Of a stretch of DNA of 64,000 bases, positions 34,172-47,273 are shown one piece after another (position 1 is the stretch's first letter; every line of letters begins with the position of its first letter). The translations under genes were made by a program, and so were the position numbers. This DNA is from Henricia sp. BOLD:AAB3569. Taxonomy: Eukaryota > Echinodermata > Asteroidea > Spinulosida > Echinasteridae. The notes under the pieces were generated by a model. That model had not been told where the DNA came from. It did no database searches and saw nothing but the letters and a program-made list of their open reading frames with translations. The stretch lies in NCBI GenBank assembly GCA_037783545.1, contig JBBELK010000106.1, forward strand, positions 62,001 to 126,000, written 5' to 3'.

Positions 34172-34376
34172 GGGGCGTGTATGTGGATTGGGTTTGCAGT
34201 CCCTACTTGACCGCGTGGGTTTTCCCCTGGGGCATTTCTCTGGGGGTTTTCCTCCCACTTCTAAAACTGCAACTCCTTCTTCGTCATCTCAAGTTGATAA
34301 TATAGTATAGTTAAAGCTAAAACCGTATAGTTAATGGCATAAAGGGCCTTAGTTGCCGAAGATGCCATAAAATATA

Positions 34377-34391
34377 CAACAACAACAACAA
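34377..34391 (+). repeat. (AAC)n tail of the SINE
   Basis: About five AAC units abut the right target-site duplication. This is a simple-repeat 3' tail as found on many LINE-mobilised SINEs. Confidence 0.8.
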
Positions 34392-34404
34392 CTCAGTCCT
34401 TCGG
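34392..34404 (+). repeat. SINE target-site duplication, right copy
   Basis: CTCAGTCCTTCGG, identical to 34093-34105. The satellite then continues in register (ACTGTCG). Confidence 0.9.
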
Positions 34405-36321
34405 ACTGTCGTTGACACGGCCCAGTTTGGGACGGGATTTTGGTCAAAGTGTGGTCCAAACGTCGGCAAATTTGGAGGTCGAAAAATGTTCCGACGAACT
34501 TCAAATTTTGCATGCTCCAAAGACTCTATATTGCGCACTTGTCCTAAAAAATTGACAGACTTTCGCCGGGAAATGGCAGAGAAATTTCAGAGTTTAGAAA
34601 AAAAAGGGGTTGGCGCTTCCTGGTTGCTCCCGCAACCTGTGGCTGTCTGTACACACCTCTTTGGTGTACTCCTGACTCGTGCGCATGCTCAGTCCTTCGG
34701 ACTGTCGTTGACACGGCCCAGTTTGGGACGGGATTTTTGTCAAAGTGTGGTCCAAACGTCGGTAAATTTGGAGGTCGTAAAATGTTCCGACGAACTTCAA
34801 ATTTTGCATGCTCCAAAGACTCTATATTGCGCACTTGTCCTAAAAAATTGACAGACTTTCGCCGGGAAATGGCAGAGAAATTTCAGAGTTTAGAAAAAAA
34901 AGGGGTTGGCGCTTCCTGGATGCTCCCGCAACCTGTGGCTGTCTGTACACACCTCTTTGGTGTACTCCTGACTCGTGCGCATGCTCAGTCCTTCGGACTG
35001 TTGTTGACACGGCCCAGTTTGGGACGGGATTTTGGTCAAAGTGTGGTCCAAACGTCGGCAAATTTGGAGGTCGAAAAATGTTCCGACGAACTTCAAATTT
35101 TGCATGCTCCAAAGACTCTATATTGCGCACTTGTCCAAAAAAATTGACAGACTTTCGCCGGGAAATGGCAGAGAAATTTCAGAGTTTAGAAAAAAAAGGG
35201 GTTGGCGCTTCCTGGATGCTCCCGCAACCTGTGGCTGTCTGTACACACCTCTTTGGTGTACTCCTGACTCGTGCGCATGCTCAGTCCTTCGGACTGTCGT
35301 TGACACGGCCCAGTTTGGGACGGGATTTTGGTCAAAGTGTGGTCCAAACGTCGGCAAATTTGGAGGTCGAAAAATGTTCCTACGAACTTCAAATTTTGCA
35401 TGCTCCAAAGACTCTATATTGCGCACTTGTCCTAAAACATTGACAGACTTTCGCCGGGAAATGGCAGATAAATTTCAGAGTTTAGAAAAAAAAAGGGGTT
35501 GGCGCTTCCTGGTTGCTCCCGCAACCTGTGGCTGTCGGTACACACCTCTTTGGTGTACTCCTGACTCGTGCGCATGCTCAGTCCTTCGGACTGTCGTTGA
35601 CACGGCCCTGTTTGGGACGGGATTTTGGTCAAAGTGTGGTCCAAACGTCGGCAAATTTGGAGGTCGAAAAATGTTCCGACGAACTTCAAATTTTGCATGC
35701 TCCAAAGACTCTATATTGCGCACTTGTCCTAAAAAATTGACAGACTTTCGCCGGGAAATGGCAGAGAAATTTCAGAGTTTAGAAAAAAAAGGGGTTGGCG
35801 CTTCCTGGATGCTCCCGCAACCTGTGGCTGTCTGTACACACCTCTTTGGTGTACTCCTGACTCGTGCGCATGCTCAGTCCTTCGGACTGTCGTTGACACG
35901 GCCCAGTTTGGGACGGGATTTTGGTCAAAGTGTGGTCCTAACGTCGGCAAATTTGGAGGTCGAAAAATGTTCCGACGAACTTCAAATTTTGCATGCTCCA
36001 AAGACTCTATATTGCGCACTTGTCCTTAAAAATTGACAGACTTTCGCCGGGAAATGGCAGAGAAATTTCAGAGTTTAGAAAAAAAAAAGGGGTTGGCGCT
36101 TCCTGGTTGCTCCGCAACCTGTGGCTGTCGGTACACACCTCTTAGGTGTACTCCTGACTCGTGCGCATGCTCAGTCCTTCGGACTGTCGTTGACACGGCC
36201 CAGTTTGGGACGGGATTTTGGTCAAAGTGTGGTCCAAACGTCGGCAAATTTGGAGGTCGAAAAATGTTCCGACGAACTTCAAATTTTGCATGCTCCAAAG
36301 ACTCTATATTGCGCACTTGTC

Positions 36322-39300
36322 CTAAAAAATTGACAGACTTTCGCCGGGAAATGGCAGAGAAATTTCAGAGTTTAGAAAAAAAAGGGGTTGGCGCTTCCTG
36401 GTTGCTCCCGCAACCTGTGGCTGTCTGTACACACCTCTTTGGTGTACTCCTGACTCGTGCGCATGCTCAGTCCTTCGGACTGTCGTTGACACGGCCCAGT
36501 TTGGGACGGGATTTTGGTCAAAGTGTGGTCCAAACGTCGGTAAATTTGGAGGTCGAAAAATGTTCCGACGAACTTCAAATTTTGCATGCTCCAAAGACTC
36601 TATATTGCGCACTTGTCCTAAAAAATTGACAGACTTTTGCCGGGAAATGGCAGAGAAATTTCAGAGTTTAGAAAAAAAAGGGGTTGGCGCTTCCTGGATG
36701 CTCCCGCAACCTGTGGCTGTCTGTACACACCTCTTTGGTGTACTCCTGACTCGTGCGCATGCTCAGTCCTTCGGACTGTCGTTGACACGGCCCAGTTTGG
36801 GACGGGATTTTGGTCAAAGTGTGGTCCAAACGTCGGCAAATTTGGAGGTCGAAAAATGTTCCGACGAACTTCAAATTTTGCATGCTCCAAAGACTCTATA
36901 TTGCGCACTTGTCCTAAAAAATTGACAGACTTTCGCCGGGAAATGGCAGAGAAATTTTAGAGTTTACAAAAAAAAGGGGTTGGCGCTTCCTGGATGCTCC
37001 CGCAACCTGTGGCTGTCTGTACACACCTCTTTGGTGTACTCCTGACTCGTGCGCATGCTCAGTCCTTCGGACTGTCGTTGACACGGCCCAGTTTGGGACG
37101 GGATTTTGGTCAAAGTGTGGTCCAAACGTCGGCAAATTTTGAGGTCGAAAAATGTTCCGACGAACTTCAAATTTTGCATGCTCCAAAGACTCTATATTGC
37201 GCACTTGTCCTAAAAAATTGACAGACTTTCGCCGGGAAATGGCAGAGAAATTTCAGAGTTTAGAAAAAAAAGGGGTTGGCGCTTCCTGGTTGCTCCCGCA
37301 ACCTGTGGCTGTCTGTACACACATCTTTGGTGTACTCCTGACTCGTGCGCATGCTCAGTCCTTCGGACTGTCGTTGACACGGCCCAGTTTGGGACGGGAT
37401 TTTGGTCAAAGTGGGGTCCAAACGTCGGTAAATTTGGAGGTCGAAAAATGTTCCGACGAACTTCAAATTTTGCATGCTCCAAAGACTCTATATTGCGCAC
37501 TTGTCCTAAAAAATTGACAGACTTTTGCCGGGAAATGGCAGAGAAATTTCAGAGTTTAGAAAAAAAAGGGGTTGGCGCTTCCTGGATGCTCCCGCAACCT
37601 GTGGCTGTCTGTACACACCTCTTTGGTGTACTCCTGACTCGTGCGCATGCTCACTCCTTCGGACTGTCGTTGACACGGCCCAGTTTGGGACGGGATTTTG
37701 GTCAAAGTGTGGTCCAAACGTCGGCAAATTTGGAGGTCGAAAAATGTTCCGACGAACTTCAAATTTTGCATGCTCCAAAGACTCTATATTGCGCACTTGT
37801 CCTAAAAAATTGACAGACTTTCGCCGGGAAATGGCAGAGAAATTTCAGAGTTTACAAAAAAAAGGGGTTGGCGCTTCCTGGATGCTCCCGCAACCTGTGG
37901 CTGTCTGTACACACCTCTTTGGTGTACTCCTGACTCGTGCGCATGCTCAGTCCTTCGGACTGTCGTTGACACGGCCCAGTTTGGGACGGGATTTTGGTCA
38001 AAGTGTGGTCCAAACGTCGGCAAATTTGGAGGTCGAAAAATGTTCCGACGAACTTCAAATTTTGCATGCTCCAAAGACTCTATATTGCGCACTTGTCCTA
38101 AAAAATTGACAGACTTTCGCCGGGAAATGGCAGAGAAATTTCAGAGTTTAGAAAAAAAAGGGGTTGGCGCTTCCTGGTTGCTCCCGCAACCTGTGGCTGT
38201 CTGTACACACCTCTTTGGTGTACTCCTGACTCGTGCGCATGCTCAGTCCTTCGGACTGTCGTTGACACGGCCCAGTTTGGGACGGGATTTTGGTCAAAGT
38301 GTGGTCCAAACGTCGGTAAATTTGGAGGTCGAAAAATGTTCCGACGAACTTCAAATTTTGCATGCTCCAAAGACTCTATATTGCGCACTTGTCCTAAAAA
38401 ATTGACAGACTTTCGCCGGGAAATGGCAGAGAAATTTCAGAGTTTAGAAAAAAAAGGGGTTGGCGCTTCCTGGTTGCTCCCGCAACCTGTGGCTGTCGGT
38501 ACACACCTCTTTGGTGTACTCCTGACTCGTGCGCATGCTCAGTCCTTCGGACTGTCGTTGACACGGCCCAGTTTGGGACGGGATTTTGGTCAAAGTGTGG
38601 TCCAAACGTCGGTAAATTTGGAGGTCGAAAAATGTTCCGACGAACTTCAAATTTTGCATGCTCCAAAGACTCTATATTGCGCACTTGTCCTAAAAAATTG
38701 ACAGACTTTTGCCGGGAAATGGCAGAGAAATTTCAGAGTTTAGAAAAAAAAGGGGTTGGCGCTTCCTGGATGCTCCCGCAACCTGTGGCTGTCTGTACAC
38801 ACCTCTTTGGTGTACTCCTGACTCGTGCGCATGCTCAGTCCTTCGGACTGTCGTTGACACGGCCCAGTTTGGGACGGGATTTTGGTCAAAGTGTGGTCCA
38901 AACGTCGGCAAATTTGGAGGTCGAAAAATGTTCCGACGAACTTCAAATTTTGCATGCTCCAAAGACTCTATATTGCGCACTTGTCCTAAAAAAATGACAG
39001 ACTTTCGCCGGGAAATGGCAGAGAAATTTCAGAGATTAGAAAAAAAAGGGGTTGGCGCTTCCTGGATGCTCCCGCAACCTGTGGCTGTCTGTACACACCT
39101 CTTTGGTGTACTCCTGACTCGTGCGCATGCTCAGTCCTTCGGACTGTCGTTGACACGGCCCAGTTTGGGACGGGATTTTGGTCAAAGTGTGGTCCAAACG
39201 TCGGCAAATTTGGAGGTTGAAAAATGTTCCGACGAACTTCAAATTTTGCATGCTCCAAAGACTCTATATTGCGCACTTGTCCTAAAAAATTGACAGACTT

Positions 39301-42300
39301 TCGCCGGGAAATGGCAGAGAAATTTCAGAGTTTAGAAAAAAAAGGGGTTGGCGCTTCCTGGTTGCTCCCGCAACCTGTGGCTGTCGGTACACACCTCTTT
39401 GGTGTACTCCTGACTCGTGCGCATGCTCAGTCCTTCGGACTGTCGTTGACACGGCCCAGTTTGGGACGGGATTTTGGTCAAAGTGTGGTCCAAACGTCGG
39501 CAAATTTGGAGGTCGAAAAATGTTCCGACGAACTTCAAATTTTGCATGCTCCAAAGACTCTATATTGCGCACTTGTCCTAAAAAATTGACAGACTTTCGC
39601 CGGGAAATGGCAGAGAAATTTTAGAGTTTACAAAAAAAAGGGGTTGGCGCTTCCTGGATGCTCCCGCAACCTGTGGCTGTCTGTACACACCTCTTTGGTG
39701 TACTCCTGACTCGTGCGCATGCTCAGTCCTTCGGACTGTCGTTGACACGGCCCAGTTTGGGACGGGATTTTGGTCAAAGTGTGGTCCAAACGTCGGCAAA
39801 TTTGGAGGTCGAAAAATGTTCCGACGAACTTCAAATTTTGCATGCCCCAAAGACTCTATATTGCGCACTTGTCCTAAAAAATTGACAGACTTTCGCCGGG
39901 AAATGGCAGAGAAATTTCAGAGTTTAGAAAAAAAAGGGGTTGGCGCTTCCTGGTTGCTCCCGCAACCTGTGGCTGTCTGTACACACCTCTTTGGTGTACT
40001 CCTGACTCGTGCGCATGCTCAGTCCTTCGGACTGTCGTTGACACGGCCCAGTTTGGGACGGGATTTTGGTCAAAGTGTGGTCCAAACGTCGGTAAATTTG
40101 GAGGTCGAAAAATGTTCCGACGAACTTCAAATTTTGCATGCTCCAAAGACTCTATATTGCGCACTTGTCCTAAAAAATTGACAGACTTTTGCCGGGAAAT
40201 GGCAGAGAAATTTCAGAGTTTAGAAAAAAAAGGGGTTGGCGCTTCCTGGATGCTCCCGCAACCTGTGGCTGTCTGTACACACCTCTTTGGTGTACTCCTG
40301 ACTCGTGCGCATGCTCAGTCCTTCGGACTGTCGTTGACACGGCCCAGTTTGGGACGGGATTTTGGTCAAAGTGTGGTCCAAACGTCGGCAAATTTGGAGG
40401 TCGAAAAATGTTCCGACGAACTTCAAATTTTGCATGCTCCAAAGACTCTATATTGCGCACTTGTCCTAAAAAATTGACAGACTTTCGCCGGGAAATGGCA
40501 GAGAAATTTCAGAGTTTACAAAAAAAAGGGGTTGGCGCTTCCTGGATGCTCCCGCAACCTGTGGCTGTCTGTACACACCTCTTTGGTGTACTCCTGACTC
40601 GTGCGCATGCTCAGTCCTTCGGACTGTCGTTGACACGGCCCAGTTTGGGACGGGATTTTGGTCAAAGTGTGGTCCAAACGTCGGCAAATTTGGAGGTCGA
40701 AAAATGTTCCGACGAACTTCAAATTTTGCATGCTCCAAAGACTCTATATTGCGCACTTGTCCTAAAAAATTGACAGACTTTCGCCGGGAAATGGCAGAGA
40801 AATTTCAGAGTTTAGAAAAAAAAGGGGTTGGCGCTTCCTGGTTGCTCCCGCAACCTGTGGCTGTCTGTACACACCTCTTTGGTGTACTCCTGACTCGTGC
40901 GCATGCTCAGTCCTTCGGACTGTCGTTGACACGGCCCAGTTTGGGACGGGATTTTGGTCAAAGTGTGGTCCAAACGTCGGTAAATTTGGAGGTCGAAAAA
41001 TGTTCCGACGAACTTCAAATTTTGCATGCTCCAAAGACTCTATATTGCGCACTTGTCCTAAAAAATTGACAGACTTTTGCCGGGAAATGGCAGAGAAATT
41101 TCAGAGTTTAGAAAAAAAAGGGGTTGGCGCTTCCTGGATGCTCCCGCAACCTGTGGCTGTCTGTACACACCTCTTTGGTGTACTCCTGACTCGTGCGCAT
41201 GCTCAGTCCTTCGGACTGTCGTTGACACGGCCCAGTTTGGGACGGGATTTTGGTCAAAGTGTGGTCCAAACGTCGGCAAATTTGGAGGTCGAAAAATGTT
41301 CCGACGAACTTCAAATTTTGCATGCTCCAAAGACTCTATATTGCGAACTTGTCCTAAAAAATTGACAGACTTTCGCCGGGAAATGGCAGAGAAATTTCAG
41401 AGTTTACAAAAAAAAGGGGTTGGCGCTTCCTGGATGCTCCCGCAACCTGTGGCTGTCTGTACACACCTCTTTGGTGTACTCCTGACTCGTGCGCATGCTC
41501 AGTCCTTCGGACTGTCGTTGACACGGCCCAGTTTGGGACGGGATTTTGGTCAAAGTGTGGTCCAAACGTCGGCAAATTTGGAGGTCGAAAAATGTTCCGA
41601 CGAACTTCAAATTTTGCATGCTCTAAAGACTCTATATTGCGCACTTGTCCTAACAAATTGACAGACTTTCGCCGGCAAATGGCAGAGAAATTTCAGAGTT
41701 TAGACAAAAAAGGGGTTGGCGCTTCCTGGATGCTCCCGCAACCTGTGGCTGTCTGTACACACCTCTTTGGTGTACTCCTGACTCGTGCGCATGCTCAGTC
41801 CTTCGGACTGTCGTTGACACGGCCCAGTTTGGGACGGGATTTTGGTCAAAGTGTGGTCCAAACGTCGGCAAATTTGGAGGTCGAAAAATGTTCCGACGAA
41901 CTTCAAATTTTGCATGCTCCAAAGACTCTATATTGCGCACTTGTCCTAAAAAATTGACAGACTTTCGCCGGGAAATGGCAGAGAAATTTCAGAGTTTAGA
42001 AAAAAAAGGGGTTGGCGCTTCCTGGTTGCTCCCGCAACCTGTGGCTGTCTGTACACACCTCTTTGGTGTACTCCTGATTCGTGCGCATGCTCAGTCCTTC
42101 GGACTGTCGTTGACACGGCCCAGTTTGGGACGGGATTTTGGTCAAAGTGTGGTCCAAACGTCGGTAAATTTGGAGGTCGAAAAATGTTCCGACGAACTTC
42201 AAATTTTGCATGCTCCAAAGACTCTATATTGCGCACTTGTCCTAAAAAATTGACAGACTTTTGCCGGGAAATGGCAGAGAAATTTCAGAGTTTAGAAAAA

Positions 42301-42537
42301 AAAGGGGTTGGCGCTTCCTGGATGCTCCCGCAACCTGTGGCTGTCTGTACACACCTCTTTGGTGTACTCCTGACTCGTGCGCATGCTCAGTCCTTCGGAC
42401 TGTCGTTGACACGGCCCAGTTTGGGACGGGATTTTGGTCAAAGTGTGGTCCAAACGTCGGCAAATTTGGAGGTCGAAAAATGTTCCGACGAACTTCAAAT
42501 TTTGCATGCTCCAAAGACTCTATATTGCGAACTTGTC
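36322..42537 (+). repeat. Three-monomer higher-order repeat zone (888 bp)
   Basis: Three monomer types recur in order: one with GTCGGTAAATTTGG, one with GACTTTTGCCGGG, one with GAGTTTACAAAAA. Complete triplets start near 36322, 37210, 39874, 40762 and 41946. Extra monomers interrupt the pattern at about 38394, 38986-39577 and 41650. The offset is 888 bp (3 x 296). Confidence 0.8.
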
Positions 42538-43129
42538 CTAAAAAATTGACAGACTTTCGCCGGGAAATGGCAGAGAAATTTCAGAGTTTACAAAAAAAAG
42601 GGGTTGGCGCTTCCTGGATGCTCCCGCAACCTGTGGCTGTCTGTACACACCTCTTTGGTGTACTCCTGACTCGTGCGCATGCTCAGTCCTTCGGACTGTC
42701 GTTGACACGGCCCAGTTTGGGACGGGATTTTGGTCAAAGTGTGGTCCAAACGTCGGCAAATTTGGAGGTCGAAAAATGTTCCGACGAACTTCAAATTTTG
42801 CATGCTCTAAAGACTCTATATTGCGCACTTGTCCTAACAAATTGACAGACTTTCGCCGGCAAATGGCAGAGAAATTTCAGAGTTTAGAAAAAAAAGGGGT
42901 TGGCGCTTCCTGGATGCTCCCGCAACCTGTGGCTGTCTGTACACACCTCTTTGGTGTACTCCTGACTCGTGCGCATGCTCAGTCCTTCGGACTGTCGTTG
43001 ACACGGCCCAGTTTGGGACGGGATTTTGGTCAAAGTGTGGTCCAAACGTCGGCAAATTTGGAGGTCGAAAAATGTTCCGACGAACTTCAAATTTTGCATG
43101 CTCCAAAGACTCTATATTGCGCACTTGTC
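40762..43129 (+). repeat. Four-monomer tandem duplication (2 x 1184 bp)
   Basis: 40762-41945 is repeated at 41946-43129. Shared private variants include TTGCGAACTTG (about 41343 and 42527), GCATGCTCTAAAG (about 41620 and 42803) and GCCGGCAAATGG (about 41673 and 42857). It is an extension of the three-monomer unit by one monomer. Confidence 0.8.
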
Positions 43130-46100
43130 CTAAAAAATTGACAGACTTTCGCCGGGAAATGGCAGAGAAATTTCAGAGTTTAGAAAAAAAAGGGGTTGCC
43201 GCTTCCTGGTTGCTCCCGCAACCTGTGGCTGTCTGTACACACCTCTTTGGTGTACTCCTGACTCGTGCGCATGCTCAGTCCTTCGGACTGTCGTTGACAC
43301 GGCCCAGTTTGGGACGGGATTTTGGTCAAAGTGTGGTCCAAACGTCGGCAAATTTGGAGGTCGAAAAATGTTCCGACGAACTTCAAATTTTGCATGCTCC
43401 AAAGACTCTATATTGCGCACTTGTCCTAAAAAATTGACAGACTTTCGCCGGGAAATGGCAGAGAAATTTCAGAGTTTAGAAAAAAAAAGGGGTTGTCGCT
43501 TCCTGGATGCTCCCGCAACTTGTGGCTGTCTGTACACACCTCTTTGGTGTACTCCTGACTCGTGCGCATGCTCAGTCCTTCGGACTGTCGTTGACACGGC
43601 CCAGTTTGGGACGGGATTTTGGTCAAAGTGTGGTCCAAACGTCGGCAAATTTGGAGGTCGAAAAATGTTCCGACGAACTTCAAATTTTGCATGCTCCAAA
43701 GACTCTATATTGCGCACTTGTCCTACAAAATTGACAGACTTTCGCCGGGAAATGGCAGAGAAATTTCAGAGTTTAGAAAAAAAAGGGGTTGGCGCTTCCT
43801 GGATGCTCTCGCAACCTGTGGCTGTCTGTACACACCTCTTTGGTGTACTCCTGACTCGTGCGCATGCTCAGTCCTTCGGACTGTCGTTGACACGGCCCAG
43901 TTTGGGACGGGATTTTGGTCAAAGTGTGGTCCAAACGTCGGCAAATTTGGAGGTCGAAAAATGTTCCGACGAACTTCAAATTTTGCATGCTCCAAAGACT
44001 CTATATTGCGCACTTGTCCTAAAAAATTGACAGACTTTCGCCGGGAAATGGCAGAGAAATTTCAGAGTTTAGAAAAAAAAGGGGTTGGCGCTTCCTGGAT
44101 GCTCCCGCAACCTGTGGCTGTCTGTACACACCTCTTTGGTGTACTCCTGACTCGTGCGCATGCTCAGTCCTTCGGACTGTCGTTGACACGGCCCAGTTTT
44201 GGACGGGATTTTGGTCAAAGTGTGGTCCAAACGTCGGCAAATTTGGAAGTCAAAAAATGTTCCGACGAACTTCAAATTTTGCATGCTCCAAAGACTCTAT
44301 ATTGCGCACTTGTCCTAAAAAATTGACAGACTTTCGCCGGGAAATGGCAGAGAAATTTCAGAGTTTAGAAAAAAAGGGGTTGGCGCTTCCTGGTTGCTCC
44401 CGCAACCTGTGGCTGTCGGTACACACCTCTTTGGTGTACTCCTGACTCGTGCGCATGCTCAGTCCTTCGGACTGTCGTTTACACGGCCCAGTTTGGGACG
44501 GGATTTTGGTCAAAGTGTGGTCCAAACGTCGGCAAATTTGGAGGTCGAAAAATGTTCCGACGAACTTCAAATTTTGCATGCTCCAAAGACTCCATATTGC
44601 GCACTTGTCGTAAAAAAATGACAGACTTTCGCCGGGAAATGGCAGAGAAATTTCAGAGTTTAGAAAAAAAAGGGGTTGGCGCTTCCTGGATGCTCCCGCA
44701 ACCTGTGGCTGTCTGTACACACCTCTTTGGTGTACTCCTGACTCGTGCGCATGCTCAGTCCTTCGGACTGTCGTTGACACGGCCCAGTTTGGGACGGGAT
44801 TTTGGTCAAAGTGTGGTCCAAACGTCGGCAAATTTGGAGGTCGAAAAATGTTCCGACGAACTTCAAATTTTGCATGCTCCAAAGACTCTATATTGCGCAC
44901 TTGTCCTAAAAAATTGACAGACTTTCGCCGGGAAATGGCAGAGAAATTTCAGAGTTTACAAAAAAAAGGGGTTGGCGCTTCCTGGATGCTCCCGCAACCT
45001 GTGGCTGTCTGTACACACCTCTTTGGTGTACTCCTGACTCGTGCGCATGCTCAGTCCTTCGGACTGTCGTTGACACGGCCCAGTTTGGGACGGGATTTTG
45101 GTCAAAGTGTGGTCCAAACGTCGGCAAATTTGGAGGTCGAAAAATGTTCCGACGAACTTCAAGTTTTGCATGCTCTAAAGACTCTATATTGCGCACTTGT
45201 CCTAACAAATTGACAGACTTTCGCCGGCAAATGGCAGAGAAATTTCAGAGTTTAGAAAAAAAAGGGGTTGGCGCTTCCTGGATGCTCCCGCAACCTGTGG
45301 CTGTCTGTACACACCTCTTTGGTGTACTCCTGACTCGTGCGCATGCTCAGTCCTTCGGACTGTCGTTGACACGGCCCAGTTTGGGACGGGATTTTGGTCA
45401 AAGTGTGGTCCAAACGTCGGCAAATTTGGAGGTCGAAAAATGTTCCGACGAACTTCAAATTTTGCATGCTCCAAAGACTCTATATTGCGCACTTGTCCTA
45501 AAAAATTGACAGACTTTCGCCGGGAAATGGCAGAGAAATTTCAGAGTTTAGAAAAAAAAGGGGTTGCCGCTTCCTGGTTGCTCCCGCAACCTGTGGCTGT
45601 CTGTACACACCTCTTTGGTGTACTCCTGACTCGTGCGCATGCTCAGTCCTTCGGACTGTCGTTGACACGGCCCAGTTTGGGACGGGATTTTGGTCAAAGT
45701 GTGGTCCAAACGTCGGCAAATTTGGAGGTCGAAAAATGTTCCGACGAACTTCAAATTTTGCATGCTCCAAAGACTCTATATTGCGCACTTGTCCTAAAAA
45801 ATTGACAGACTTTCGCCGGGAAATGGCAGAGAAATTTCAGAGTTTAGAAAAAAAAAGGGGTTGTCGCTTCCTGGATGCTCCCGCAACTTGTGGCTGTCTG
45901 TACACACCTCTTTGGTGTACTCCTGACTCGTGCGCATGCTCAGTCCTTCGGACTGTCGTTGACACGGCCCAGTTTGGGACGGGATTTTGGTCAAAGTGTG
46001 GTCCAAACGTCGGCAAATTTGGAGGTCGAAAAATGTTCCGACGAACTTCAAATTTTGCATGCTCCAAAGACTCTATATTGCGCACTTGTCCTACAAAATT

Positions 46101-47273
46101 GACAGACTTTCGCCGGGAAATGGCAGAGAAATTTCAGAGTTTAGAAAAAAAAGGGGTTGGCGCTTCCTGGATGCTCTCGCAACCTGTGGCTGTCTGTACA
46201 CACCTCTTTGGTGTACTCCTGACTCGTGCGCATGCTCAGTCCTTCGGACTGTCGTTGACACGGCCCAGTTTGGGACGGGATTTTGGTCAAAGTGTGGTCC
46301 AAACGTCGGCAAATTTGGAGGTCGAAAAATGTTCCGACGAACTTCAAATTTTGCATGCTCCAAAGACTCTATATTGCGCACTTGTCCTAAAAAATTGACA
46401 GACTTTCGCCGGGAAATGGCAGAGAAATTTCAGAGTTTAGAAAAAAAAGGGGTTGGCGCTTCCTGGATGCTCCCGCAACCTGTGGCTGTCTGTACACACC
46501 TCTTTGGTGTACTCCTGACTCGTGCGCATGCTCAGTCCTTCGGACTGTCGTTGACACGGCCCAGTTTTGGACGGGATTTTGGTCAAAGTGTGGTCCAAAC
46601 GTCGGCAAATTTGGAAGTCGAAAAATGTTCCGACGAACTTCAAATTTTGCATGCTCCAAAGACTCTATATTGCGCACTTGTCCTAAAAAATTGACAGACT
46701 TTCGCCGGGAAATGGCAGAGAAATTTCAGAGTTTAGAAAAAAAGGGGTTGGCGCTTCCTGGTTGCTCCCGCAACCTGTGGCTGTCGGTACACACCTCTTT
46801 GGTGTACTCCTGACTCGTGCGCATGCTCAGTCCTTCGGACTGTCGTTTACACGGCCCAGTTTGGGACGGGATTTTGGTCAAAGTGTGGTCCAAACGTCGG
46901 CAAATTTGGAGGTCGAAAAATGTTCCGACGAACTTCAAATTTTGCATGCTCCAAAGACTCCATATTGCGCACTTGTCGTAAAAAAATGACAGACTTTCGC
47001 CGGGAAATGGCAGAGAAATTTCAGAGTTTAGAAAAAAAAGGGGTTGGCGCTTCCTGGATGCTCCCGCAACCTGTGGCTGTCTGTACACACCTCTTTGGTG
47101 TACTCCTGACTCGTGCGCATGCTCAGTCCTTCGGACTGTCGTTGACACGGCCCAGTTTGGGACGGGATTTTGGTCAAAGTGTGGTCCAAACGTCGGCAAA
47201 TTTGGAGGTCGAAAAATGTTCCGACGAACTTCAAATTTTGCATGCTCCAAAGACTCTATATTGCGCACTTGTC
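42538..47273 (+). repeat. Eight-monomer tandem duplication (2 x 2368 bp)
   Basis: 42538-44905 and 44906-47273 share at least eleven private variants at a constant 2368-bp offset, among them GTTGCCGC (43195/45563), GTTGTCGC (43493/45861), CAACTTGTGG (43516/45884), CCTACAAAATTG, GCTCTCGCAACC, CAGTTTTGGACGG, TCGTTTACACGG (44476/46844) and GACTCCATATTG. Differences between copies are few (for example AAGTCAAAAAATG at 44248 against AAGTCGAAAAATG). Duplication is therefore recent. Confidence 0.9.

Larger units (their letters stand above)
34106..34391 (+). mobile_element. tRNA-derived SINE (286 bp)
   Basis: Non-satellite insert flanked by a perfect 13-bp duplication. Its head is tRNA-like: an A-box-like TGGCGTACGG (34118-34127) and a perfect B box GGTTCGAATCC (34161-34171), 43 bp apart as in an internal RNA polymerase III promoter. 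The body contains GGGGGTTTTCCTCCCACTTC, a style I associate with SINE bodies of lancelets and molluscs (low certainty). Near the 3' end ATGGCAT (34334-34340) and ATGCCAT (34362-34368) can form a stem, followed by an (AAC)n tail to 34391. Being non-coding, it would depend on a LINE for mobilisation. The intact duplication indicates recent insertion. Confidence 0.87.

Noticed and set aside
34106-34180. tRNA gene at the B box
   Set aside because: The T-arm-like part is good but the acceptor and anticodon arms do not fold, and the sequence continues into a SINE body with a tail and target duplication.
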